Source of the DNA: Ideonella aquatica
GTDB taxonomy: Bacteria; Pseudomonadota; Gammaproteobacteria; Burkholderiales; Burkholderiaceae_C
Reading direction: 5' to 3'
DNA length: 64,000 bases
Assembly (NCBI RefSeq): GCF_018069755.1
Contig: NZ_JAGQDE010000020.1
Location: 1-64,000 of the forward strand
The notes under the pieces were generated by a model. It was not told the origin of the DNA. It worked only from the letters and a program-made list of their open reading frames with translations, and made no database searches. Within the stretch, counting starts at the first letter, position 1. Every line of letters starts with the position of its first letter. Positions 1 through 8,911 of the stretch are shown here, one piece after another. The translations under genes and the position numbers were made by a program.

Positions 1-538
1 CGGCCGGCACGGGGGCGGCCGGCGCCGGCACCGGGCCCAGGCGCTGGCCGCCGCGGTCGGCGCTGAGGTACCAGCCCAGCACCGCGGGGTGGCCGCGCAG
101 CGCGTCGGCCAGCGGCCGGTCACCGCCCAGCGCGGGCGCCAGCGCCTGGGCAGCCGCACGCAGCGGGCTGTGCGGCGGGACCTGGGCCAGCAGTTCAGCG
201 GCGTGGCCGTCGTCGGGCTCGGCAAACACCATGTCAAAGCCCAAGGCCGCGACACGCTGGCGGTCAAACAGCTCGTCGGCCAGCGCGGCCAGCCGCTGAC
301 GTGGCCAGGGCCAGCGGCCCAGGGCCTGCAGGCTGGCTTCGTCGATGTCGACGATGGCGATATCAGGGTGGGGGCCGGCGGGATCGGGGGCCAGCAGGCG
401 CAGGCGCAGGTCGTCGCTCAGCCATTCCAGGCGGTCCACCACCTGCCAGGGACCCTGGGCCGCACTGAGCAGCAGCGGAATCAGCCACAGCAGGGCCGCC
501 AGCCAGGGGCCGCTGCGGCGGGTCAGTCGGCGCAGCAT
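1..538 (-). CDS. CHASE2-domain protein, N-terminal part (cut by window edge)
   Basis: The 179 visible residues begin with a short cytoplasmic segment and a hydrophobic stretch (about residues 12-26), then a periplasmic domain with the CHASE2-type run DIAIVDIDEASLQALGRWPW. CHASE2 proteins are membrane receptors usually fused to an adenylate/guanylate cyclase, kinase or GGDEF output; the output domain lies outside the window. It follows the FHA gene by 34 nt on the same strand, so it probably belongs to the kinase-phosphatase-FHA operon. Cyclase is the likely output by analogy with other Burkholderiales, but this is inference. Confidence 0.75.
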   Translation of the reverse strand, partial: MLRRLTRRSGPWLAALLWLIPLLLSAAQGPWQVVDRLEWLSDDLRLRLLAPDPAGPHPDIAIVDIDEASLQALGRWPWPRQRLAALADELFDRQRVAALGFDMVFAEPDDGHAAELLAQVPPHSPLRAAAQALAPALGGDRPLADALRGHPAVLGWYLSADRGGQRLGPVPAPAAPVPA

Positions 539-572
539 GGGCGCAGCCGACGGGCGACAGGCGCGCGGGCTC

Positions 573-1208
573 TCAGCCCTGGATGAACTGCATCTGGGTG
601 CCCGCCAGGTCGATGACGTCGCCGTTCTTCAGTGGCGCCACGTCCTCGGTCAGCTGGCTGCCGTTGATGGAGGGCCGCGCCGTGCCCTCGACATGGGCCA
701 GCACATAGCCATTCGGGCGCTTGGAGATGGACGCCACCTGCATGCCCGGCTTGCCCACCGTGGTGACCACCTTGGTCAGCAGCACCTCGCGGCCGGCCGC
801 GCCGCCGTTGAGCACCTTGATCGAGGCAGGCAGCATGGACACCGAGGGCGGCACCGTGGCCGGGCCGCTGGCCGGGTGCTGACCGGGGCGCAACACCATG
901 GTCTTCTCGTAGTCGGCGACTTCTTCGGTCAGGTACTTGATGCGGTACTTGCCGATCTCGACGGTGTCGTTGTGCACCAGCAGCTGCTTCTTGATCGCCT
1001 TGCCGTTGATGTAGGTGCCGTTGGTGCTGTTGAGGTCTTCGATGTAGACGTCATCGCCCACCGCCAGCAGCACGGCGTGCTCGCCGCTGACCGCCAGGTT
1101 GTCGATCACGATGTCGTTGTAGGGACGCCGGCCAAGCGTGGTGCGGTCCTTGGTGATCTGGAACTCTTTGATCACCACGTTGTCGAGGGAGACGACCAGC
1201 TTGCTCAT
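573..1208 (-). CDS. FHA domain protein
   Basis: 211 residues. The N-terminal forkhead-associated domain (about residues 5-90) has the phosphothreonine-binding signature: GRRPYNDIVI, then SGEHA, then LNSTNGTYING. The C-terminal half (about 125-211) looks like a second, divergent FHA-like fold with GKPG and NGSQL. FHA proteins read out the product of Ser/Thr kinases; the kinase and phosphatase genes lie directly upstream. The ATG at 1208 is preferred over a longer frame to 1265 because the FHA fold begins at MSKLVVSLDN and the upstream residues are low-complexity. Confidence 0.9.
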   Translation of the reverse strand: MSKLVVSLDNVVIKEFQITKDRTTLGRRPYNDIVIDNLAVSGEHAVLLAVGDDVYIEDLNSTNGTYINGKAIKKQLLVHNDTVEIGKYRIKYLTEEVADYEKTMVLRPGQHPASGPATVPPSVSMLPASIKVLNGGAAGREVLLTKVVTTVGKPGMQVASISKRPNGYVLAHVEGTARPSINGSQLTEDVAPLKNGDVIDLAGTQMQFIQG

Positions 1209-1246
1209 GGGAATCCTTGTTTCGTGTCTTGTCACCGGGCGGACGC

Positions 1247-2071
1247 TCAGCGGCGGAAGGGCCACCAGCCGCGTCCGGCCCGGGTCAAACCTCCGCGCAC
1301 CCGGGCCAGCACGACGGCGATGTTATCCCGTCCACCCGCGGCGTTGGCGGCATCGACCAGGGCCTGGGCCATGGCCTCGAGCGACTCGTGGCTGCGCATC
1401 ACCTGGGCGATGACGACGTCTGGAAGCATGTCGGACAGGCCATCGGAGCACAGCAGCACGACGTCGCCGCCACGCAGGTCGTGGGCATGCACATCGGCCA
1501 CCACCTCAGGCTCCACACCCACCGCCCGGGTGACCAGGTTGCGGTGCATGGAGTAGCTGGCCTCCTCAGGGGTGAGCAGGCCGGCGTCAATTTGTTCCTG
1601 CAGCAGCGAATGGTCGCGGCCGAGCTGCTCGAACAGCGCCCCGCGCAGGCGGTAGGCGCGCGAGTCGCCAACGTGGGCGATCCAGACCGAGTCGGTGGCG
1701 AACAGCGCCGACACCAGCGTGGTGCCCATGCCGGCGTACTCGGCGCGGCTGCCGGCCGCCTCGTGCACCGCGTGATTGGCCTGCTGCGTGGCCTGGGCCA
1801 GGGCACGGCGGATGCTGTCGTCATCGTGCGGGCCGGGCGACTGGCGCAGCCAGGCGGACAGCTGCTCCAGCACGCGGCCAGCGGCCAGATCGCTGGCCAC
1901 CTCGCCGGCGTTGTAGCCGCCCATGCCGTCGGCCAACACGGCCAGGCCCAGCAGAGGGTCGAGCTTGACCGTGTCCTCGTTGTTGTGCCGGGCACGGCCG
2001 GTGTCGGTCAGGCTGGCAAATTCGAGCAGGGGGGGCACGTCAGCGGGTGCGGGGGAAGCGGAATCAGTCAT
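1247..2071 (-). CDS. PP2C-family Ser/Thr protein phosphatase
   Basis: 274 residues. All PP2C motifs are present in order: NNEDTV, the metal-binding ADGMGGYNAGE, GTTLV, HVGDSRAYRLR, LCSDGLSDML and the closing DNIAVVL. It should dephosphorylate targets of the adjacent kinase in a Mn/Mg-dependent reaction in the cytoplasm. The start codon overlaps the end of the kinase gene by 8 nt (kinase stop at 2064-2066), which fixes the start and implies translational coupling. There is no membrane segment. Family assignment is secure; targets are unknown. Confidence 0.93.
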   Translation of the reverse strand: MTDSASPAPADVPPLLEFASLTDTGRARHNNEDTVKLDPLLGLAVLADGMGGYNAGEVASDLAAGRVLEQLSAWLRQSPGPHDDDSIRRALAQATQQANHAVHEAAGSRAEYAGMGTTLVSALFATDSVWIAHVGDSRAYRLRGALFEQLGRDHSLLQEQIDAGLLTPEEASYSMHRNLVTRAVGVEPEVVADVHAHDLRGGDVVLLCSDGLSDMLPDVVIAQVMRSHESLEAMAQALVDAANAAGGRDNIAVVLARVRGGLTRAGRGWWPFRR

Positions 2072-3044
2072 TGTGCCTTGGGAGCCCGAGTGGTGGCGCA
2101 TCCGGCGTGTTCCGAGTGGGAGGCAGTGTGGCGGCAACGAGCCGAAGCTCCCGTGCCCAGTGCGATGCGTCACGCTGCCTGTCGGCGGGTGACTTGGACA
2201 GCCCGCGCTGCAGGATGTCGGACAGCAGCGGCGGCAGGTCGGGGCGCACGCTGCTGAGCAGGTCCGGCGGGCGGTGGACGATGGCCTGCAGCAGCTCGGC
2301 CAGCGAGGTCGCCTCGAGTGGCGGGCGTCCTGTGAAGAGCTGCCAGGCCAGGGCGCTGAGGGCGTAGAGGTCGCAGCGCCCGTCGATGGCGCCGCCCAGG
2401 ACCTGCTCCGGTGCCATATAGACCGGTGAGCCCAGCATCACGCCCGAGCGGCTGCGGTCGGCATCGCTGAGGCGGGCGCAGCCGAAGTCGGCGATCTTCA
2501 CCACGTTCTGCGCCAGGTTGACCAGGATGTTGCTGGGCTTGAGGTCGCGGTGGATCACGCCCTGGGCGTGCGCATGGGCCAGCCCGTCGGCCACGCGAGC
2601 CAGCAGCTCCAGGGCCAGTCGCTCGGGCAGCAGCCAGGGCGAGCTGGCGTAGCGACTCAGGTCGTGCCCGGAGACCCACTCCATGGCAATCCAGCCATAG
2701 GCCGCATCACCCAGGCCATCGATGCCTGAGGCGTAGGTGGCGACGATGGACTCGTGGCTGAGGCGAGCAGCGGCGGCTGACTCTGCCAGGAAGCGTTCTC
2801 GGGTGAGGTCGTGGCCCGCGAAGCGCACGGTCTTCAGGGCCACAGGCAGGCCCGAGGCCGGGTCGGTGGCCAGGTGCAGCTCACCGAAACTGCCCTGCGC
2901 CACGGTGCGCACCAAGGCGAAGCCGCCGATGCGGATGCCCGGCATCTCGCCGGGGATGGGCAGTTCGGGCTCAGGCTCGGTGTCCGGTGGCCGCTGCCAC
3001 AGGCGCAGCGCACGCTGCCAGAAGCCGGCGCCGGTCAAGGGCAT
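2064..3044 (-). CDS. Serine/threonine protein kinase (Hanks type)
   Basis: About 326 residues, almost all kinase domain. Visible are the glycine-rich loop AQGSFGELHLA, the ATP lysine in VALKTV, the catalytic loop HRDLKPSNIL, the DFG motif IADFGCARL and the activation-segment end YMAPEQ. Unlike PknB-type kinases it has no transmembrane or PASTA part, so it is a soluble kinase. It is the first gene of the kinase-PP2C-FHA-CHASE2 cluster. A GTG at 3053 (three residues upstream) is an alternative start. Confidence 0.92.
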   Translation of the reverse strand: MPLTGAGFWQRALRLWQRPPDTEPEPELPIPGEMPGIRIGGFALVRTVAQGSFGELHLATDPASGLPVALKTVRFAGHDLTRERFLAESAAAARLSHESIVATYASGIDGLGDAAYGWIAMEWVSGHDLSRYASSPWLLPERLALELLARVADGLAHAHAQGVIHRDLKPSNILVNLAQNVVKIADFGCARLSDADRSRSGVMLGSPVYMAPEQVLGGAIDGRCDLYALSALAWQLFTGRPPLEATSLAELLQAIVHRPPDLLSSVRPDLPPLLSDILQRGLSKSPADRQRDASHWARELRLVAATLPPTRNTPDAPPLGLPRHND

Positions 3045-3136
3045 CTCGCACACCTACCACTCGGGGATTCAGGTGGCGGGACCTTAACACAGGGGTGCGC
3101 CAGCGTTGGCGCCTTGGGCGTCCCCAGTTGGTGGGA

Positions 3137-3874
3137 TCAGGCCTCGGCGGCGGGCATGCGCGACTGCACCAGCTTGCCGATCAGATAGACCAGCAGTGCC
3201 CCTGCGATGCCGGCGCCGTAGCGGACCGTGGACACCACCTCGGGCGGCAGCTCCGGCCGGGCGGCCGGCGTGGTGGGCAGGTAGGCCATCACCGCCGGGT
3301 CGGACACGGCCATCGTGCCGGCGATCCAGCCCAGCAGCATGCCGCCCAGCACGATGATGGCGGGGAATCGGTCCATCAGCTTGATCACCATCTGGCTGCC
3401 CCAGACGATGATCGGGATGCTGACCAGCAGGCCAAAGATGACCAGCGGCATCTGGTGATCGCCCCCGGCGGACTGCGCAGCGCCGGCGATCGCGATGACG
3501 TTGTCGACGCTCATCACCAGGTCGGCCACGATGACGGTTTTCACGGCGCCCCAGAGCTTGTCGCTGCCCTCGATGTTGCCGTGCTCCTCCTCGTCGCCCG
3601 GCGCAATCAGCTTGACGCCGATCCAGATCAGCAGCGCGGCACCGGCGATCTTCAGGTACGGAATGGCCAGCAGCGCCAGCGCAAAGAAGATCAGCACCAC
3701 GCGCAGCACGATGGCACCGGCCGTGCCCCACAGAATGCCCTGGGTGCGCTGGTGGGCCGGCAGCTTGCGGCAGGCCAGCGCGATGACCACCGCGTTGTCG
3801 CCGCCCAGCAGGATGTCGATCATGATGATCTGGCCGACGGCGATCCAGAATTCGGCGTGCATGAACTGGTCCAT
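3137..3874 (-). CDS. TerC/YjbE family integral membrane protein
   Basis: 245 residues with six or seven predicted membrane helices. The two acidic family motifs are present: GGDNAVVIAL near residue 25 and MSVDNVIAIAG near residue 115. TerC-family proteins are linked to metal (notably Mn) export and tellurite resistance; YjbE members belong to this group. The frame stays open upstream to 3985, but the ATG at 3874 opens directly on the amphipathic start of the first helix. No yybP-ykoY Mn riboswitch was recognised upstream. It lies between the sucCD terminator and the kinase cluster. Confidence 0.88.
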   Translation of the reverse strand: MDQFMHAEFWIAVGQIIMIDILLGGDNAVVIALACRKLPAHQRTQGILWGTAGAIVLRVVLIFFALALLAIPYLKIAGAALLIWIGVKLIAPGDEEEHGNIEGSDKLWGAVKTVIVADLVMSVDNVIAIAGAAQSAGGDHQMPLVIFGLLVSIPIIVWGSQMVIKLMDRFPAIIVLGGMLLGWIAGTMAVSDPAVMAYLPTTPAARPELPPEVVSTVRYGAGIAGALLVYLIGKLVQSRMPAAEA

Positions 3875-3965
3875 GGGGTGTTCTCGTGGGGAGCTGGGTT
3901 CGGGCCGCAGTGTAGGTGCAGCAGGCTGGTGCGTCGTGCGTGGAACTACAGATCCGGCGCCGGCC

Positions 3966-3998
3966 GAAAAGCACACGGGCCGCATGCTGCGGCCCGTG
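3966..3998 (-). terminator. Rho-independent terminator after sucD
   Basis: An 11-bp perfect stem (3974-3984 with 3988-3998) closes on a 3-nt loop. On the minus strand it is followed within a few bases by a TTTT run (3967-3970). It lies about 26 nt past the sucD stop, so it ends the sucCD transcript and separates it from terC. Confidence 0.8.
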
Positions 3999-4023
3999 CG
4001 GGGTCAGGCGAAACGCCCGGGGA

Positions 4024-4917
4024 TCAGAGCAGGCCCTTGAGCAGGCGGCCCATTTCCGACGGGTTGCGGGTGATCGTGAAGCCGCACTCTTCCATGATGG
4101 CGAGCTTGGCATCGGCGGTGTCGGCGCCGCCCGAGATCAGCGCGCCGGCGTGGCCCATGCGCTTGCCCGGAGGGGCGGTGACACCGGCGATGAAGCCGAC
4201 CACCGGCTTCTTCATGTGGGCCTTGACCCAGCGGGCGGCTTCGGCCTCGTCGGGGCCGCCGATCTCGCCGATCATGATCACGGCGTCGGTGTCCGGATCG
4301 TCGTTGAAGGCCTTCATCACGTCGATGTGCTTGAGGCCATTGATCGGGTCGCCACCGATGCCGACGGCGCTGGACTGGCCCAGGCCGATCTCGGTCAGCT
4401 GCGCCACGGCTTCATAGGTCAGCGTGCCCGAGCGCGAGACCACGCCGATGCGGCCCTTGCGGTGGATGTGACCGGGCATGATGCCGATCTTGATCTCTTC
4501 CGGGGTGATCAGGCCGGGGCAGTTCGGGCCCAGCAGCAGCGTCTTCTTGCCACCGGCGGCTTCCTTGGCCTTCATCTTGTTGCGCACCTCCAGCATGTCC
4601 CGCACGGGGATGCCTTCGGTGATGCAGATGGCCAGGTCCAGGTCAGCCTCGACGGCTTCCCAGATCGCGGCGGCGGCGCCCGCGGGCGGCACGTAGATCA
4701 CCGACACGGTGGCGCCGGTCTGGCTGGCGGCTTCCTTGACGGTGCCGTAGATGGGGATCTCGGAGAACTTCTCGCCCGCCTTCTTGGGGTTCACGCCGGC
4801 AACGAAGCAGTTCTTGCCGTTGGCGTAGGCTTGACAGCCCAGGGTATGGAACTGACCGGTCTTGCCCGTGATGCCCTGGGTAATGACCTTGGTGTCCTTG
4901 TTGATGAAGATCGACAT
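4024..4917 (-). CDS. sucD: Succinyl-CoA synthetase (ADP-forming) subunit alpha
   Basis: 297 residues, the normal length. It makes ATP or GTP from succinyl-CoA in the TCA cycle as an alpha/beta complex with SucC. Visible are the N-terminal CoA-binding Rossmann segment ([12 protein letters not shown]), the central SRSGTLTYE loop and the phosphohistidine motif [10 protein letters not shown]. It follows sucC by 109 nt on the same strand and shares its transcript. The start ATG at 4917 matches the conserved [12 protein letters not shown]-terminus. Confidence 0.98.
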   Translation of the reverse strand: MSIFINKDTKVITQGITGKTGQFHTLGCQAYANGKNCFVAGVNPKKAGEKFSEIPIYGTVKEAASQTGATVSVIYVPPAGAAAAIWEAVEADLDLAICITEGIPVRDMLEVRNKMKAKEAAGGKKTLLLGPNCPGLITPEEIKIGIMPGHIHRKGRIGVVSRSGTLTYEAVAQLTEIGLGQSSAVGIGGDPINGLKHIDVMKAFNDDPDTDAVIMIGEIGGPDEAEAARWVKAHMKKPVVGFIAGVTAPPGKRMGHAGALISGGADTADAKLAIMEECGFTITRNPSEMGRLLKGLL

Positions 4918-5026
4918 GGTGATGGTGCCCCTCGTTTGCGGGGTACCGCAACCGATCCCCCGGGGGGATCTCGCCCGTCTTGGGGCGGCCCGGCGACGGG
5001 CTCGGTGCGGTATCCGCGGTGGTGGA

Positions 5027-6187
<1,161 letters not shown>

Positions 6188-6229
6188 GGGAGGCTTGTCG
6201 TGGGTTCAGGACGAATGAGCAGGCGGAAA

Positions 6230-6246
6230 ATTTCGTATGACGAAAT
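6230..6246. promoter_or_regulatory. 17-bp palindrome upstream of sucC, candidate operator
   Basis: ATTTCGT-ATG-ACGAAAT: perfect 7-bp arms around a 3-nt centre, in an otherwise GC-rich leader 43 nt before the sucC start. Size and symmetry suit a dimeric regulator of the GntR or a similar helix-turn-helix family. No good -35/-10 pair was found next to it. The protein that binds it is unknown. Confidence 0.55.
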
Positions 6247-6420
6247 GCTGATGCACACTGCTCGCCGGCGCCGGATTGTGCGGCACTTTCCTGCCAATTG
6301 GCTGACGGACCGACCCGCGGGGCCGGCCTGCAGCTGCCCGGGAACAGGCAGGTTTCAGGGCGGTTTCAGACCGGCGGCGACTGTAGCACGCATGTTGCGA
6401 TGCAGCATCCTGCATGGTGA

Positions 6421-6439
6421 AACCCGGCGGGGCCGGGTT
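6421..6439 (-). terminator. Possible terminator at the recX stop codon
   Basis: AACCCGGC-GGG-GCCGGGTT is a perfect 8-bp stem whose right arm touches the recX stop codon. On the minus strand it is followed by TCACC rather than a long T run, so it would be a weak intrinsic terminator between recX and sucC. Confidence 0.5.
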
Positions 6440-6996
6440 CAGTCGTCGTCGCGGCCGCCGACAATGCGCCGGATCAGCGCCGGCGCAAAGCCCCGCGCGG
6501 CCAGAAAACGCATCTGGCGCGCGCGCTCGGCGGGGTCGGTGGCGGGTTCGCCAAAGCGCTTGCGCCAGACCGCGCGGGCGCGCTCGGCCTCGGAGTCTTT
6601 CAGCGCCTGCTGGGTGTCGGCATCGAGCTCGACACCATGGCGCGCCAGCTCCTGGCGGATGCGCGCCTGGCCCAGCTTGGGCGCGCGGGCGTGCACGCGC
6701 GACTCGATGAAGCGCGCGTCACTCTGGTGGCGGCGCTCGGCCAGCCAGTCGAGCACGGTGTCGACCTCGGCGGCCAGGGCTTCGGGGTCAGGTTCGGCGG
6801 CGGTGGCCGGCAAGGCGTCACCGTCGAAAAAGGCCTGCAGCGGATCGGCGGCGCCCCCCAACGGATCGGTGGCCGCCCACTGCGCACGCTTGCGCGCCTG
6901 GGTGATCAGGCGGCCGCGCAGCTCCTGCCGGCTGTACTCGCGCCGGGCCAGCAGCGACAGCGCATAGGCCTTCAGGCCCAGGGGCTCGCGGGCCAT
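6439..6996 (-). CDS. recX: Recombination regulator RecX
   Basis: 185 residues of three-helix RecX repeats, e.g. ALSLLARREYSRQELRGRL at the N-terminus, a middle repeat with RQELARHGVE, and RARQMRFLAARGF at the C-terminus. RecX binds RecA filaments and tunes their activity. It lies 21 nt downstream of recA on the same strand, the usual recA-recX operon, so it should be induced by DNA damage together with recA. There is an acidic DDD tail. Confidence 0.93.
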   Translation of the reverse strand: MAREPLGLKAYALSLLARREYSRQELRGRLITQARKRAQWAATDPLGGAADPLQAFFDGDALPATAAEPDPEALAAEVDTVLDWLAERRHQSDARFIESRVHARAPKLGQARIRQELARHGVELDADTQQALKDSEAERARAVWRKRFGEPATDPAERARQMRFLAARGFAPALIRRIVGGRDDD

Positions 6997-7017
6997 GCCA
7001 GCCGCGCCCAGCGGGGA

Positions 7018-8058
7018 TTACTCGGCGCTGACCGCGTTGGGCAGCAGGCGCACGCCCAGTTCGGCACGGACCTTGTTCTCGATCTCGTGGGCCAGGTCGG
7101 GGTTCTCTTTGAGGAACTCGCGGGCGTTGTCCTTGCCCTGGCCGATCTTCTCGCCGTTGTACGAGTACCAGGAACCCGCCTTCTCGACGATGCGGGCATT
7201 GACGCCCAGGTCGATGATCTCGCCCTCGCGGCTGACGCCTTCGCCGTAGAGGATGTCGAACTCGGCTTCCTTGAACGGCGGCGAGACCTTGTTCTTGACG
7301 ACCTTGACGCGGGTTTCGTTGCCGATGACCTCGTCGCCCTTCTTGATCGAGCCGATGCGGCGGATGTCCAGGCGCACCGAGGAATAGAACTTCAGCGCAT
7401 TGCCGCCGGTGGTGGTTTCGGGGCTGCCGAACATCACGCCGATCTTCATGCGGATCTGGTTGATGAAGACCACCATGCAGTTGGACTTCTTGATGGTGGC
7501 GGTCAGCTTGCGCAGCGCCTGGCTCATCAGGCGGGCCTGCAGGCCGGGCAGCTGGTCGCCCATCTCGCCTTCGATTTCGGCCTTGGGCGTGAGGGCGGCG
7601 ACCGAGTCGATGATGACCAGATCGACCGCGCCGGAGCGCACCAGCGAATCGACGATTTCCAGCGCCTGCTCGCCGGTGTCGGGCTGGCTGATCAGCAGTT
7701 CCTGAAGGTTCACGCCCAGCTTCTGGGCGTAGCCGGTGTCCAGCGCGTGCTCGGCGTCAATGAAGGCGGCGACGCCGCCGAGCTTCTGCATCTCGGCCAC
7801 CACCTGCAGCGTGAGGGTGGTTTTGCCGGAGGATTCAGGGCCGTAGATCTCGACCACCCGGCCGCGCGGCAGGCCACCCACGCCCAGCGCGATGTCCAGA
7901 CCCAGCGAGCCGGTGGAGACCACCTGGATGTCCTCGACCGCCTCGCCCTCGCCCAGGCGCATGATCGAGCCCTTGCCGAACTGCTTCTCGATCTGGGCCA
8001 GCGCAGCCTGCAGGGCCTTGGCCTTTTCGGGGTTGAGGGTCTTGGTGGGGGCGTCCAT
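7018..8058 (-). CDS. recA: Recombinase RecA
   Basis: 346 residues, typical length. Walker [10 protein letters not shown], the [12 protein letters not shown] Walker B segment and the [17 protein letters not shown]-binding loop are intact. It promotes strand exchange and LexA self-cleavage in the SOS response. The gene starts a recA-recX transcript; a LexA-type box and a CATAAT -10 element lie directly upstream. Confidence 0.99.
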   Translation of the reverse strand: MDAPTKTLNPEKAKALQAALAQIEKQFGKGSIMRLGEGEAVEDIQVVSTGSLGLDIALGVGGLPRGRVVEIYGPESSGKTTLTLQVVAEMQKLGGVAAFIDAEHALDTGYAQKLGVNLQELLISQPDTGEQALEIVDSLVRSGAVDLVIIDSVAALTPKAEIEGEMGDQLPGLQARLMSQALRKLTATIKKSNCMVVFINQIRMKIGVMFGSPETTTGGNALKFYSSVRLDIRRIGSIKKGDEVIGNETRVKVVKNKVSPPFKEAEFDILYGEGVSREGEIIDLGVNARIVEKAGSWYSYNGEKIGQGKDNAREFLKENPDLAHEIENKVRAELGVRLLPNAVSAE

Positions 8059-8081
8059 GGTGATCTCCTGAGTTCGGCGCG

Positions 8082-8112
8082 ATTATGGCAGCAAAGCTGG
8101 ATATTCGTACAG
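8082..8112 (-). promoter_or_regulatory. recA promoter with LexA (SOS) box
   Basis: Read on the minus strand, CTGT-N8-CCAG (positions 8112-8097) matches the proteobacterial SOS box CTGT-N8-ACAG at seven of eight fixed positions. A CATAAT -10-like hexamer follows at 8087-8082, so a LexA dimer would cover the -35 region. The site lies about 40 nt before the recA start. Confidence 0.8.
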
Positions 8113-8209
8113 TACCGGGTGAGTGTCGACAGACAGGGGCCCAGGGCCTGCCTAAAATCAGCATACCGGCCCGCGCTGGACCATAACGAGAGCCCCGTGG
8201 AGACATGCC

Positions 8210-8881
8210 ATGCGCATCCTGATTGCGGAAGATGACCAGGTGCTGGCCGACGGCCTGCTGCGCACGCTGCGTGGCAACGGCTATGCGGTCGACCAGGTCG
8301 GCAGCGGTACTGAAGCCGACGCGGCGCTGGCCTCCCACGAGTTCGACCTGGTGATCCTGGACCTGGGCCTGCCGCGCATGCACGGCCTGGAGGTGCTGCG
8401 CAAGCTGCGTGGCCGCGGCTCGTCGATGCCGGTGCTGATCCTCACCGCTGCCGATTCGGTGGAGCAGCGCGTCAAGGGGCTGGACCTGGGCGCCGACGAC
8501 TACATGGCCAAGCCCTTCTCGCTGCAGGAGCTCGAAGCCCGCGTGCGCGCCCTCACCCGGCGCGGGCTGGGCACCGCCTCCAGCGTGATCAAGCACGGCC
8601 CGCTCACTTTTGACGCCACCGGCCGCGTGGCCTACATCAACGACCAGATGATCGAGCTCTCGGCGCGCGAGATCTCGCTGCTCGAGGTGCTGCTGCAGCG
8701 CGCCGGCCGACTGGTCAGCAAGGACCAGCTGGTGGCGCGCCTGTGCGAGTGGGGCGAAGAGGTCAGCAACAACGCGATCGAGGTCTACATCCACCGCCTG
8801 CGCAAGAAGATCGAGCAGGGCCCGATCCGCATCGCCACCGTGCGCGGCCTGGGCTACTGCCTCGAGAAGATCGCGGCCTGA
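8210..8881 (+). CDS. OmpR-family response regulator (TctD/QseB-like)
   Basis: 223 residues. The receiver domain has the acidic pair near residue 8 (AEDDQ), phosphoacceptor D51 in LVILDLGLPRMHG, and the switch lysine in YMAKPF. The C-terminal winged helix (about 125-221) ends in NAIEVYIHRLRKKI and RGLGYCL, the OmpR/PhoB DNA-binding signature. GTGGAGAC precedes the ATG. A TAAAAT -10-like element lies at 8153-8158. The partner kinase gene starts 30 nt downstream. The signal is unknown; organic-acid sensing is possible from the TctE-like partner. Confidence 0.93.
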   Translation: MRILIAEDDQVLADGLLRTLRGNGYAVDQVGSGTEADAALASHEFDLVILDLGLPRMHGLEVLRKLRGRGSSMPVLILTAADSVEQRVKGLDLGADDYMAKPFSLQELEARVRALTRRGLGTASSVIKHGPLTFDATGRVAYINDQMIELSAREISLLEVLLQRAGRLVSKDQLVARLCEWGEEVSNNAIEVYIHRLRKKIEQGPIRIATVRGLGYCLEKIAA

Positions 8882-8911
8882 GCCCGGGTCGGGCGGCGTG
8901 CGACTGAGAGC

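Noticed and set aside
3875-4023. yybP-ykoY manganese riboswitch before the TerC-type gene
   Set aside because: TerC genes often have one, but the leader is short and I could not find its conserved core; only the sucD terminator and GC-rich filler are there.
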